Source: Thermopolyspora flexuosa (GTDB taxonomy: Bacteria > Actinomycetota > Actinomycetes > Streptosporangiales > Streptosporangiaceae). From it: DNA of 64,000 bases. A program made the translations under genes and the position numbers. The notes under the pieces are model-generated. The model was not told the DNA's origin and did no database searches. It saw only the letters and a program-made list of their open reading frames with translations. This document shows, in pieces, positions 38,202-46,379 of the stretch. The DNA lies in assembly GCF_006716785.1 (NCBI RefSeq), contig NZ_VFPQ01000001.1, positions 2,604,001 to 2,668,000 of the forward strand, written 5' to 3'. Position 1 is the first letter of the stretch, and every line of letters begins with the position of its first letter.

Positions 38202-38720
38202 CTACACCAGGCGCTTGTAGTAAAAGCCGGCGTCCTCCGGCACGCCGTTCGGGTCGGTCGCATATCCGGGCACCACGCCGTATCTGGTCCAGCCCGCCGA
38301 GCCGTACAGGTGATCGGCGGGGCTGCCGGCCACGGTGTCCAGCAGCAACAGGGTGAGCCCGGCCTGCGCGGCGCCCTGCTCGGCCGTGCGCAGCAGGGCG
38401 CGGCCGAGGCCCCGGCCGCGCGCGTCGGGGTGGACCATGAGCTTGACGATCTCGCCGCGGTGCGCGGCGTTCGCCTGCGGCGGCAGGGACAGGCTGACGG
38501 TCCCGGCGATGCCGGACGGGCCGCGGGCGACCCAGACGGTGAGGCGGCCGTCCGCCACCTCCGGCTGCCGCTCCCGCCACCAGTCGGCGGCCGCGCGGCG
38601 GTCGAAGGGCGCCAGGAAACCCACGGACGCGCCGCCGGCGACCACGTCGGCGAGCAGCCCGCCCAGCTCCTCCACGTGGCGGCCGAACTCCTCCGGCGAC
38701 AGCCGCTCGATCGTGTGCAC
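38202..38720 (-). CDS. GNAT acetyltransferase
   Basis: 172 residues. Acetyl-CoA-binding motif A reads KLMVHPDARGRGLGRALLRTAEQGA, followed by LLLLDTVAGSPADHLYGSAGW (motif B). This small-molecule-type GNAT probably acetylates an amine such as an antibiotic or amino acid; the substrate is unknown. The GTG at 38720 has GGAAGGG upstream. The XRE-cupin gene lies 104 bp upstream on the same strand, as commonly seen for HTH-cupin/GNAT pairs. Confidence 0.88.
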   Translation of the reverse strand: MHTIERLSPEEFGRHVEELGGLLADVVAGGASVGFLAPFDRRAAADWWRERQPEVADGRLTVWVARGPSGIAGTVSLSLPPQANAAHRGEIVKLMVHPDARGRGLGRALLRTAEQGAAQAGLTLLLLDTVAGSPADHLYGSAGWTRYGVVPGYATDPNGVPEDAGFYYKRLV

Positions 38721-38824
38721 GGCCCTTCCCCTCTCTCCGGGCTCTGCCTCGCCGCACGGCGAGCGGTCCGCATGCCGCGCGGTACGGCCGGGCGCTCCGG
38801 TGCACCCGGCAGGACGCGGACGGC

Positions 38825-39409
38825 TCATGGGGAGATCACCGCCAGCAGGTAGCGGACCGGGCCGGGACCGGGGCAGCGGAACCGGGTCGGGCCCCACAGG
38901 CGGAACCGCAGGCAGTCCCCCGCCTCGACGCGGTGGACGTCGCCGCCGACGGTGACCTCCAGCACGCCGTCGAGCACCCAGATGTGCTGCTCCAGCCCGG
39001 GCACGGACGGCTCGTCGTAGCGGATGTCGGCGCCCGGCCGCAGCGTGCCCTCCACCAGCTCGCCGCGCAGCCCCGGGTGGGGCGGCGACACCGACCGCCG
39101 GACGAAACCCGACCCCTCGTCCCGCCACACCGGCTGCCGGTCGGCCGCGATCAGCCTCGGCGGCTCCTGCTCCACCTCGGCGAGCAGGCGTGACATCGTC
39201 CGCCCGTAGGCCGCGCACAGCTTGTTCAGCAGCGCCGCCGTGGGGCTGATCTGCCCCCGCTCCAGCCGCGACAGCGTCGAGCGGCTCACCCCCGTACGGC
39301 CGGCCAGCTCCTCCAGTGACCAGCCGTGTTCCTCGCGCAGCCGTGCCAGCCGCCCGGCCAGCCGCGCCTCCACCTCCGCACCCTGCCCCGCACCACCGCG
39401 ATCTCCCAT
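38825..39409 (-). CDS. XRE-family regulator with cupin domain
   Basis: 194 residues. The helix-turn-helix at about 18-72 (LREEHGWSLEELAGRTGVSRSTLSRLERG) is followed by a cupin barrel (about 110-190: GADIRYDEP, HIWVLDGVLEVTVGGDVHRVEAGDCLRF). Such regulators sense small molecules and often control acetyltransferase or amine-metabolism genes, here probably the adjacent GNAT. The ATG at 39409 lies 7 nt after TATTCT on the minus strand (leaderless). CATATC (39407-39412) and GATATG (39428-39433) form an inverted repeat over the promoter, a possible self-operator. Confidence 0.9.
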   Translation of the reverse strand: MGDRGGAGQGAEVEARLAGRLARLREEHGWSLEELAGRTGVSRSTLSRLERGQISPTAALLNKLCAAYGRTMSRLLAEVEQEPPRLIAADRQPVWRDEGSGFVRRSVSPPHPGLRGELVEGTLRPGADIRYDEPSVPGLEQHIWVLDGVLEVTVGGDVHRVEAGDCLRFRLWGPTRFRCPGPGPVRYLLAVISP

Positions 39410-39429
39410 ATCAGAGAGAATATCCCAGA

Positions 39430-39795
39430 TATGAGAACCACGCTGGCGGGGCCGGGCGGGAGGGCGCTGCGACGGGCCCGCAGTGGCCGTGGCGTGCCGC
39501 CGCGACGAGGCGCGTGTCGGCCGGCACGCCGGCGCGAAGTCTCGGGCGAACGCCCGGCGGCGGCCGGCGCGCCACCTGTGAGCACCGAGTGGTACACCAC
39601 GGCTGGAGAAGGGCGACATCGGCGGCGTGCCGGACGAGGTGCTCGAGGCGGTGGCCCGGGCCCCTGCGCCTGAACCAGGACGAACGCGCATACCTGTTCG
39701 ACCTCGCCCACGCCGCCCGGGCGACCCGCCGCGTCCCCGCACGCCGCAGGGACGCGCCGATCCCGCCGCGGGTCCGGTGGCCGCTCCACTCCTGA
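39430..39795 (+). pseudogene. remnant of an MmyB-type XRE regulator
   Basis: Pieces of the family spread over three frames. An early VSTEWYT (about 39575-39596) is followed, after a shift, by LEKGDIGGVPDEVLEAVARA (39604-39662) and, after another shift, by LRLNQDERAYLFDLAHAARA (about 39664-39724) and an Arg/Pro-rich stretch ending at a stop near 39795. Intact members read these segments in one frame and have a further ~170-residue PAS-like domain, which is absent here. Upstream, RRARSGRGVPPRRGACRPARRREV may be the decayed first helices. So this is a degraded gene with at least two frameshifts and a truncated end. Confidence 0.65.
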
Positions 39796-39867
39796 CGATG
39801 TCGGGTATCGAGGGCGCGCCGGCGCCGCGCCGCCCGATGTCCGCCGTCACGCGGTCCGCTTCGCCGC

Positions 39868-41031
39868 CTACGGCGTCCCGGGATCGGCCTCGGGAGCGTC
39901 GCGGTGTTCCGCTTCGGAGTGCGGCGGGCCGTCCTGGTGCCGGGAGCGGGTGCCGGCGAGGGTCGCGCGGAGCCGGTCGAGTTCGTCGCGCAGGCGCTCG
40001 GCCTCGCCGCGGGCGGTGGCGGCGGCCTGCTCGGCCACCGCTGCCGCCGTGACCGCACGCTCGCGTTCCCGCTGGGCCGTGGCGAGCGACTCGCGTGCCT
40101 CGGCGAGTTCGGCGCGGAGCCGTTCGGCCTCACCACGGGCCGAGGTTGCGGCCTGCTCCGCCGCGGCCGCCGCCGTGACGGCGCGCTCGTGGTCGCGTTG
40201 GGCGGCGGCCAATGCCTCGCGCAGGCGGGTGATCTCCTCGGCGCGGGCCTCGGCGATGCCGCGTGCCTGGTCGCGCTCGGTCTCGGCGGCGCGGGCGCGC
40301 TCGCGCTGGTCGGCCAGCTCGCGCCGCGCCGCCTCCAGCTCGCCGGTGCGCGCGGCGAGCTCGTTTTCCAGCTCGGTGATCCGGGCGGTCAGGCGGGCTG
40401 CCTGGTCGGCGGCGTGCCGCCGCTCGGCCTCGAGGTCCGCCGTGGCCTGGCGGGCGCGTTCCTCGGCGGCCGCGGCGGCGGCGCGGGCCTCCTCGGCGGC
40501 GCGCTCGGCCAGGTCACGCGCCTTGGCGTGCTCACCGGCCTGCTGCCAGGCCTGGCGGGCGCGTTCCTCGGCCCGGTCGCGCTCCTGCTCGGCGCGTTCC
40601 CGGTCCCGGCGGGCGGCGTTCACCTGCGCGGCCGCGGTGTTGGCGGCGGCCACGGCGCGCTGCTCGGCGGCCGCGGCGGCGGCGCGGGCCTCCTCGGCGG
40701 CCTGCTCGGCGGCCTCGGCCTGGGCCAGCAGGCCGCCGCTCAGCTCGGTGAGCCGTTCGCGCAGCGCGTCCTGGGCGGCCTGCCAGCGCTCGCCCGCCTC
40801 CAGCAGCGGGCCGAGCAGTTCCTGGGCGCGCGCCAGCGCACCGGCGACCGGGGCGGCGTGCGCGCTGGTGCGGGCACGGTAGGCGGCCGCGCGGCAGGCG
40901 TCACTGCAGTAGCGGGCGCGGCTGCTGCGCCCCGGGAGGGTGTTGGTGCAGCCCGGCCCGGCGCAGCGCGGCGCCGATGGGACCGGCGCGCCGTCGGCGG
41001 CGGGCGTCTCGGCGGTCTGCTCCTGCGTCAC
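39868..41031 (-). CDS. zinc-finger / long coiled-coil protein (copy 2)
   Basis: 387 residues. The Cys4 finger (C23, C28, C42, C46: CAGPGC...RYCSDAC, then RAAAYRAR) is close to that of the TetR protein at 22682-23617. A continuous coiled coil (about 60-360) follows. Near its end a ~39-residue unit is tandemly duplicated (both contain ERAVTAAA and ARGEAERLR). The tail is charged and disordered. The GTG at 41031 lies 6 nt after TATGAT on the minus strand (leaderless). It is divergent from, and shares a 106 bp operator region with, a tyrosine recombinase gene, which suggests that it works with or regulates the recombinase. Function otherwise unknown. Confidence 0.8.
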   Translation of the reverse strand: MTQEQTAETPAADGAPVPSAPRCAGPGCTNTLPGRSSRARYCSDACRAAAYRARTSAHAAPVAGALARAQELLGPLLEAGERWQAAQDALRERLTELSGGLLAQAEAAEQAAEEARAAAAAAEQRAVAAANTAAAQVNAARRDRERAEQERDRAEERARQAWQQAGEHAKARDLAERAAEEARAAAAAAEERARQATADLEAERRHAADQAARLTARITELENELAARTGELEAARRELADQRERARAAETERDQARGIAEARAEEITRLREALAAAQRDHERAVTAAAAAEQAATSARGEAERLRAELAEARESLATAQRERERAVTAAAVAEQAAATARGEAERLRDELDRLRATLAGTRSRHQDGPPHSEAEHRDAPEADPGTP

Positions 41032-41037
41032 ACCCGC

Positions 41038-41088
41038 ATCATAGCGTTCCGAACGAACGAAACACGCTTGCGTGCGTTCGCGAACGCA
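41038..41088. promoter_or_regulatory. operator cluster at the coiled-coil gene promoter
   Basis: Contains the minus-strand -10 TATGAT (41038-41043), the interrupted palindrome CGTTC-C-GAACG (41045-41055), further GAACG copies, ACGC-TT-GCGT (41064-41073) and the perfect 16 bp palindrome TGCGTTCGCGAACGCA (41073-41088). The shared GCGTTC half-site suggests that one protein binds several positions, perhaps the zinc-finger protein itself. Confidence 0.6.
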
Positions 41089-41102
41089 GAAATCAAGATC
41101 GG

Positions 41103-41137
41103 TTAGACATTATGAGAATGCCCGTTATCATCGTGTC
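41103..41137 (+). promoter_or_regulatory. recombinase promoter overlapped by a 13-6-13 inverted repeat
   Basis: TTAGAC (41103-41108), 17 bp, TATCAT (41126-41131), then 6 nt to the GTG at 41138: a leaderless promoter. The same bases hold an inverted repeat: GACATTATGAGAA (41106-41118), centre TGCCCG, TTATCATCGTGTC (41125-41137), 10 of 13 positions matching, with AA-N6-TT at the inner edges. It may be an operator or a core recombination site for the encoded recombinase. Confidence 0.6.
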
Positions 41138-42190
41138 GTGACGAGCGTGGAACCGGACCGCACCCAGACCCCGCCCACGGGCGCCCTCGTGCCCGTCGCC
41201 ACCCCGCTGCGCGGGCGCCCGCCCGCGCGCACCGCCCAGGAGCTCGCCGACCTCATGCGCGGGCTCGGCCTGCCGCAGCACGTGCTGGTCCGCACCGCCG
41301 CCTGGCTGTCCAGCGACCGGCGCCGCTCACCCCGCACCCACGACGCCTACGCCCGCGACCTGTCCTGGTGGCTCGCCTACCTCGCCGCCCGCGGCGTCGA
41401 CCCGCTCACGGTGCCCGCCACCGAGGCCGACCTGTACGCCGGGGCGCTGCGCGCCGCCGGGCTCGCCGACGCCACCCGCGCCCGCCGTATCTCCGCCGCC
41501 TCCTCCTGGAGCCGCTACCTGGCCCGCCACGGCGACGCCACAGACCCCTTCGCCGGCATGGACCGGCCCAAGGCGCCCAAGCACTCCACCACCCGCGGCC
41601 TGTCCCGCGACGAGCTCGCCCGCATGCTCGACCACGCCCGCCGCCACGAGTCGGCCCGCACCTACGCGATCCTCGCCGTGCTCGTCGTCACCGCCTGCCG
41701 CGCCTCGTCCCTCATCGGCGCCGACCTGTCCGGCTACGGCAGCGACCGCGGCCACCGCACCCTCGACGCCCCGGTCAAGGGCGGCCACACCAAACGCTGG
41801 GTGCTGCCCCCGTTCGCCTGCGAGGCCCTCGACGCCTACCTCGCCGAACGCGGCACCGCCCCCGGCCCGCTGTTCGTCACCTCCACCGGCAGGCGGCTGA
41901 CCCAGCCGTACCTCCACGAGATGATCAACCGGGTGGCGCGCGCCGCCGGGGTGCCGTTCCCGATCTCCCTGCACAGCATCCGGCACAGCGTCATCACCGA
42001 CCTGCTGTCCGACGGCACCCCGCTGCACATCGTCCAGGACCTGGCCGGGCACGCCGACCCGCGCACCACCCGCCGCTACGACCGCGCCGCCGGCGCGCTC
42101 GACCGCTCCCCCGCCTACCACCTCGGCAGCCGGTTCGAATCCGCGCTGGCCCGACTCGACCAGGACCGGGCCGACCGCGCCGAGCCGTAA
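41138..42190 (+). CDS. tyrosine recombinase / integrase (second)
   Basis: 350 residues. The core-binding domain covers about 40-145. Catalytic residues are R188 (TACRASSL), K214 (VKGGHTKR), H279 and R282 (HSIRHSV), H305 (LAGHADPRT) and Y314 (TRRYDRA). The body is only distantly like the recombinase at 2133. It should perform strand exchange at a site with short inverted arms. The GTG at 41138 is chosen because of the leaderless promoter; the longer frame from 41072 crosses both the promoter and the palindromes. No excisionase or att duplication is obvious. It may act at the upstream inverted repeat together with the divergent coiled-coil protein. Confidence 0.9.
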   Translation: MTSVEPDRTQTPPTGALVPVATPLRGRPPARTAQELADLMRGLGLPQHVLVRTAAWLSSDRRRSPRTHDAYARDLSWWLAYLAARGVDPLTVPATEADLYAGALRAAGLADATRARRISAASSWSRYLARHGDATDPFAGMDRPKAPKHSTTRGLSRDELARMLDHARRHESARTYAILAVLVVTACRASSLIGADLSGYGSDRGHRTLDAPVKGGHTKRWVLPPFACEALDAYLAERGTAPGPLFVTSTGRRLTQPYLHEMINRVARAAGVPFPISLHSIRHSVITDLLSDGTPLHIVQDLAGHADPRTTRRYDRAAGALDRSPAYHLGSRFESALARLDQDRADRAEP

Positions 42191-42543
42191 ACCGCCTACG
42201 CGGCCGCCCCGTGACCCGGACCGCACGCCCGGTCTGTTGGGCGGCCCGGGCGACACCTCTCCGCCCCTATCGCCTCCGCCGCGATGGGAGAACCGGCCGT
42301 CTCTCCGGCCGCATTCGGCGGACGCGCTGAGCTCCTCACCGGACCAGAGGCTCCCTACTTGGGTGCGTTCCTCCCCGCGGCTTGGCGCTGATCTCCCTGC
42401 GGCCGCCGGGCACGCCGCCGAGCCTGCGGGGCCGGGTCTCCCGTACGGTCATCCTGGGGAGGGGCCGGGCGCGAGCCGTAGCCGTCTCCCCGCCCGCACC
42501 GAACCCGCCTCTCCTGACCCGTCCGTGCGGCCGCGCCGGTGGG
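42191..42543. other. intergenic region, 353 bp
   Basis: Between the recombinase stop and the convergent sigma-factor stop. I see no gene, tRNA or direct repeat that could be an attachment site. Confidence 0.45.
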
Positions 42544-43440
42544 TCAGCGCAGGGTGAGCGGGGTCTGGCGGTCGACGCGGGTGAGCTTCTCCGGATTGCG
42601 GACGTAGTAGATGCCGGTGATGCGGCCGTTCTCGACCCGCAACGCCACGACACCGTCCAGCTCGCCGCCGACGCGGACGACGAGCGCGGGGCCGCCGTTG
42701 AGCAGGGCGAGGTGAGCGGTGACCACGCCGTCGGCCCTGTCGAGGATGCCGGCGATGAGGCGGACCACCTTGCCGGCGCCGACGATCGGGTGCAGCGCGG
42801 CCTGCCGGAGCCCGCCGCCGTCGCCCACCCAGACGACGTCCGGGGCGAGCACGTCGAACAGGCCCTGCAGATCCCTGGTCTCGATCGCGCGCCAGAACGA
42901 CTCGGACGCCTCCCGGGCCTCACCCAGCGAGGCGGCCCGGCGGGGACGGCGTGCGTCGACGTGCCGGCGGGCGCGGTGCGCGATCTGCCGGACCGCCGCC
43001 GGGCTCTTGCCGACCGCCTCCGCGATCTCCTCGTACGGCGCGCCGAACACCTCGCGCAGCACGAAGACGGCGCGCTCGGTCGGCGACAGCGTCTCCAGCA
43101 CGACCAGCAACGCCATCGACACGCTCTCGGCCAGCTCGACGTCCTCGGCCACATCCGGCGAGGTGAGCAGCGGCTCGGGCAGCCACTGCCCGACGTACGC
43201 CTCCCGGCGGCGCTTCAACGCCCGCAGCCGGTTGAGCGACTGCCGGGTGGTGATCCGCACCAGGTAGGCGCGCGGGTCGTCCACCCGTCTCACGTCCACC
43301 TCGACCCACCGCAGCCAGGTCTCCTGCAGCACGTCCTCGGCGTCGGCCGCCGAGCCGAGCATCTCGTAGGCGATGGTGAACAGCAGGTCGCGGTGGGCGA
43401 CGAACGCCGCGGTCGCCGCGTCGATGGCCCGCTCGCCCAT
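42544..43440 (-). CDS. sigJ: SigJ-family ECF sigma factor with SnoaL-like C-terminus
   Basis: 298 residues. Sigma region 2 is near residues 10-75 (LLFTIAYEMLGSAADAEDVLQETWLRW), region 4 at about 115-165 (LSPTERAVFVLREVFGAPYEEIAEAVGKSPAAVRQIAHRA), and a SnoaL-like domain (about 180-290: FWRAIETRDLQGLFDVLAPDVVWVGDGG) replaces an anti-sigma factor, as in the ECF41/SigJ group. That domain modulates activity in the same polypeptide. The ATG at 43440 has GGAGAGAGG upstream. A flavoprotein gene lies just upstream on the same strand, a pairing typical of this group, in which the oxidoreductase is often the regulon target. Confidence 0.92.
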   Translation of the reverse strand: MGERAIDAATAAFVAHRDLLFTIAYEMLGSAADAEDVLQETWLRWVEVDVRRVDDPRAYLVRITTRQSLNRLRALKRRREAYVGQWLPEPLLTSPDVAEDVELAESVSMALLVVLETLSPTERAVFVLREVFGAPYEEIAEAVGKSPAAVRQIAHRARRHVDARRPRRAASLGEAREASESFWRAIETRDLQGLFDVLAPDVVWVGDGGGLRQAALHPIVGAGKVVRLIAGILDRADGVVTAHLALLNGGPALVVRVGGELDGVVALRVENGRITGIYYVRNPEKLTRVDRQTPLTLR

Positions 43441-43543
43441 GATCCTCTCTCCGGTTCCCGCACGGCCGTACCGCGGCCGCCCGCCTCCTCCGGCCCCGAT
43501 CCCGCCCCGGGCCGGGGATGTCTCCCCGGCCCGGGGCAGGGGC

Positions 43544-44728
43544 TCAGCGCACCGGCTGCCTCTCCCGCCGGGTGCGCGCGGGCTGCCGGGTCGCGCCGCC
43601 CGCGGCCCGCCGTCCGCGCCGTGCCGCGCCGCGCGCCTCACCGGCCAGCCGCCACAGCGTGCCGCGGCAGACCAGCTCCTTCAACGCCGCCCCCGAGCGC
43701 CCGCCGACGTAGGCGCGGGTCGCGGTGTCGTCCCTGCGGCAGATCTGCACGACCCCGGCCTCCCGGCCCAGGCTGATGCACTGGGCGGCGAACCACACCT
43801 TCACCGGCGACGGGTCCGTACCCCGGATCCGGGCCAGCACGGTCTCGGCGGCCTGCGGCCCGACCTGCATCGCCGCCTGGCAGCTCATCCGGTACGGCCA
43901 GGCGGACGGCGCCGCCGCGTCCCCGGCCGCCACGATCCGCGGATCGTCGACGCAGGTCAGCGTCTCGTCGGTGACCAGGCGGCCGGCCGCGTCGGTGCGC
44001 AGCCCGCTGCGCGCGGCCAGGTCCGGCGCGACGAACCCGGCGGCCCAGATCATCACCGCCGCGGGCAGCTCACGCCCGTCGGCGAGCCGTACCCGCCCGG
44101 AGGCGACGGCGGTCACCTCGGTGCCCGGGCCGGCGAGCACCCGTACCCCGAGCCGCTCCAGCCGGCGGGCGACCGCGCGGCGGCCGGTGGCGTGCAGCGA
44201 CGGGGCGAGATCGCCGCCGCACACCAGGGTGACCGGGCGGCCCTGCCCGGCCAGCTCGGACGCGGTCTCGACGCCGGTCGGCCCGCCGCCGACCACGACC
44301 AGCGGTGCGGAGACAGGCGTGGTGCGGATGTCCGCCCGCAGCCGGTGCGCCTCCTCCAGGGTGGTGATGGGGCGGGCGAACTCGGCCGCGCCGGGCACGC
44401 CCGGATCGGCGCCGACGCTGCCGACCGCGTAGATCAGGTAGTCGTAGCCGAGCGTGTCCCCGTCCGCCAGTGCCAGGGCGCGGCCCGCGGCGTCGATCCG
44501 GGTCACGGTTCCGGCCACGAGGCGGACGCCGTCGGCGAGGATGTCCCGGTACTCGACCACCGCGTCGTGGGTGCCGGCGGCGAGCTGGTGCAGGCGGATC
44601 CGCTCGGTGAAGTGCGGGCGCGCGTTGATCAGGGTCACCGCCACATCGTCACGCCCGGCCAGGCGGTTGGCGGCGCTCACGCCCGCGTACCCGCCACCGA
44701 TCACGGCCACCTCGATGGTTCGCGGCAT
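43544..44728 (-). CDS. NAD(P)/FAD-dependent oxidoreductase (NDH-2-like)
   Basis: 394 residues. Two Rossmann folds: FAD site VAVIGGGYAGVSAANRLAGR at the N-terminus and NAD site LVVVGGGPTGVETASELAG at about 145-165. VMIWAAGFVAPDLAARSG and VAAGDAAAPSAWPYRMSCQAA complete the pyridine nucleotide-disulfide oxidoreductase pattern without redox Cys pair. The C-terminal tail is Arg-rich. It lies 103 bp before the SigJ gene and probably shares its transcript; SigJ-type factors typically regulate such genes (carboxymuconolactone decarboxylase or oxidoreductase). Start ATG at 44728. Confidence 0.9.
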   Translation of the reverse strand: MPRTIEVAVIGGGYAGVSAANRLAGRDDVAVTLINARPHFTERIRLHQLAAGTHDAVVEYRDILADGVRLVAGTVTRIDAAGRALALADGDTLGYDYLIYAVGSVGADPGVPGAAEFARPITTLEEAHRLRADIRTTPVSAPLVVVGGGPTGVETASELAGQGRPVTLVCGGDLAPSLHATGRRAVARRLERLGVRVLAGPGTEVTAVASGRVRLADGRELPAAVMIWAAGFVAPDLAARSGLRTDAAGRLVTDETLTCVDDPRIVAAGDAAAPSAWPYRMSCQAAMQVGPQAAETVLARIRGTDPSPVKVWFAAQCISLGREAGVVQICRRDDTATRAYVGGRSGAALKELVCRGTLWRLAGEARGAARRGRRAAGGATRQPARTRRERQPVR

Positions 44729-45239
44729 GGTCTCTCCTTCGTCTCAAGGGTTCGACCTGAAGACACCGCGCCATCGACCGGCGTGACAGGGTGTGATGCG
44801 GATCACGCACTGCGGCGCGGTCGCGGCAAACGCGGCCACCGCCTCTTCGGTGATCCGGCGTTCCGGGCCTGTCCGTGCGGCGTCGCAACGGCGCTTCGGC
44901 GGGTGCGCGGCTCGGGGCGAGCACGACCATGCGCTCCCCATGAATCGCCGGGCGCGGGCGGCCACGCCGCTGTGAACGAGCGGAGCGCGGAGCGCCGGTC
45001 GGACCCCCGCCGACACCCGCCCAGCAGGGCATGTTTGCCCGGAGCTTGAGCTGTGGCCCATGCCGGCGTGCCACCGACCGTGACGGCAGTGGTCGTACCC
45101 CCTTGGCAGGCGAGGCCTGGCTTGCGGGGACGCCGGCGAGCCGCCTCATCGCCCGAGGCCGCGCCCACGCCGATCGCCGTGCCGTACCGGGTGAGCTCCC
45201 GGGCCGCACCGGCACTTGCATGCCGTGCCGCCACGCTCA
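44729..45239. other. intergenic region, 511 bp
   Basis: Upstream of the flavoprotein gene. Expected to hold its promoter; I could not identify one with confidence. No credible gene, hairpin or repeat. Confidence 0.4.
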
Positions 45240-45698
45240 TCACGCCACGGGGCGGCCGGGCCGGTCCCGGCGGATCGCGGCCAGGAAGGCCCGCACGAAC
45301 GCGTCGCCCTCGTCCGGGCCGTCGAGCCGGTCGGCGAACAGCGCGACGGCCGTGCCGTGGTCGCCGATCTCCGCACGCAGCCGCCGCCAGGTCCGCAGGT
45401 TCGGGTGACGTGACCCGGGGTAGGCCTCGGCGGGCTCCAGCAGGCGGATCGCCCGGTCGAGGTCCGCGGCCGTCATCGGGATCGCCCGCACGCCGCAGCG
45501 GTAGCCGGTGACCGTGGCGAGCACGACCGCGGGCAGCAGGTGGCCGGTGCCGGCGTTGACCCGGTCGACGACGGGCCGCCCGCCGGCCTGGTGCCCGATG
45601 CCGTGGGCGACCGGCCGCCGCCAGGACGGCCCCAGCGCCGCCTCGAACTCCGCGATCTTCGCCGCGATCTGCTCGGCCGTACTCCACCGTTCCCGCAC
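45240..45698 (-). CDS. hypothetical protein
   Basis: 152 residues, soluble, with good codon bias. No family recognised. Visible features: an N-terminal helix (WSTAEQIAAKIAEFEAALG), HGIGHQAGGRPVVDRVNAGTGHLLPAVVLATV in the middle, and a charged helical end (FVRAFLAAIRRDRPGRP). It lies 20 bp after the Rrf2 gene on the same strand, so the two are probably co-transcribed. Confidence 0.65.
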   Translation of the reverse strand: MRERWSTAEQIAAKIAEFEAALGPSWRRPVAHGIGHQAGGRPVVDRVNAGTGHLLPAVVLATVTGYRCGVRAIPMTAADLDRAIRLLEPAEAYPGSRHPNLRTWRRLRAEIGDHGTAVALFADRLDGPDEGDAFVRAFLAAIRRDRPGRPVA

Positions 45699-45718
45699 GC
45701 GCCGATCATCCCACGGGG

Positions 45719-46129
45719 CTAGGTCGCGCCGCCCCCGGCCGCCGCGGCGTGGGCGGAGGCGACCACGTCGGCGAGCGTGATCTCGCCGAGCAGGGCGTTC
45801 TCGTGGTCGTAGAGGCGTTCCAGGATCTCGGTCAGCGGGGCGGCGGCGCCGGAGAAGCGGGCCGCGGGTGGCTCGACGCCCTCGGTCACCCGGATCACGT
45901 CGGCGAGGGTGATCTCGTGCGCGGGGCGGGCGAGCCGGTAGCCGCCCTCCGGGCCGCGCTGGCTCACCAGCAGCCCGGCCCGGCGCAGGTGCAGCAGGAT
46001 GTTGTCGCAGAACCGGCGCGGGATGTCCTGGTCCGCGGCGATCTTCTCGGCGTGCATGAGCCCGTCGCTCGCCGCCAGGGCCACCATCGCGCGCAGCGCG
46101 TACTGGGTCCGGGCGGAGATGCGCATCAT
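45719..46129 (-). CDS. Rrf2-family transcriptional regulator
   Basis: 136 residues. A winged helix-turn-helix typical of Rrf2 proteins: MRISARTQYALRAMVALAAS, then IPRRFCDNILLHLRRAGLLVSQRGPEGGYRLARP, and IRVTEGVEPP. Fe-S-binding members (IscR/NsrR) have three Cys in the C-terminal half; here the only Cys is in RRFCDN, so it is more like the cysteine/sulfur regulator CymR. Starts at the first of two ATGs. The upstream TauE gene on the same strand, with a GGAATAA inverted repeat in its promoter, is a likely target. Confidence 0.9.
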   Translation of the reverse strand: MMRISARTQYALRAMVALAASDGLMHAEKIAADQDIPRRFCDNILLHLRRAGLLVSQRGPEGGYRLARPAHEITLADVIRVTEGVEPPAARFSGAAAPLTEILERLYDHENALLGEITLADVVASAHAAAAGGGAT

Positions 46130-46379
46130 GCCGCCCACCGGCACGCGGCGGTACGGCACGGCGCCGGCAGGCCGGCGGTGCGGGCGCGGCGGCCGGGACG
46201 GGCGGGTCGCAGTCGGTGGTGGGTGGCTGTCGCGGTCACGGGATCACTCCTGGTCGTCGTGCGGATCGGGCATCCGTGTCGGGTCGGGTGCGGCCGGTGC
46301 CGCCGGTGTCGAATGCGGTTCGGCCCGGCTCCGGGGGCGGAACCGGGCCGAACGAGGGGCCGTACGGCCGGGTGCGGGG

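Noticed and set aside
37725-38852. 375-codon forward frame opposite the GNAT gene
   Set aside because: It is antisense to a clear GNAT and its upstream half is unstructured, low-complexity translation.
42131-42146. GGTTCGAATCC, which resembles the T-arm of a tRNA, near the end of the second recombinase gene
   Set aside because: It is in frame inside the conserved coding end (SRFESALARL), and no D-arm or acceptor pairing could be found upstream. A tRNA attachment site is not supported.
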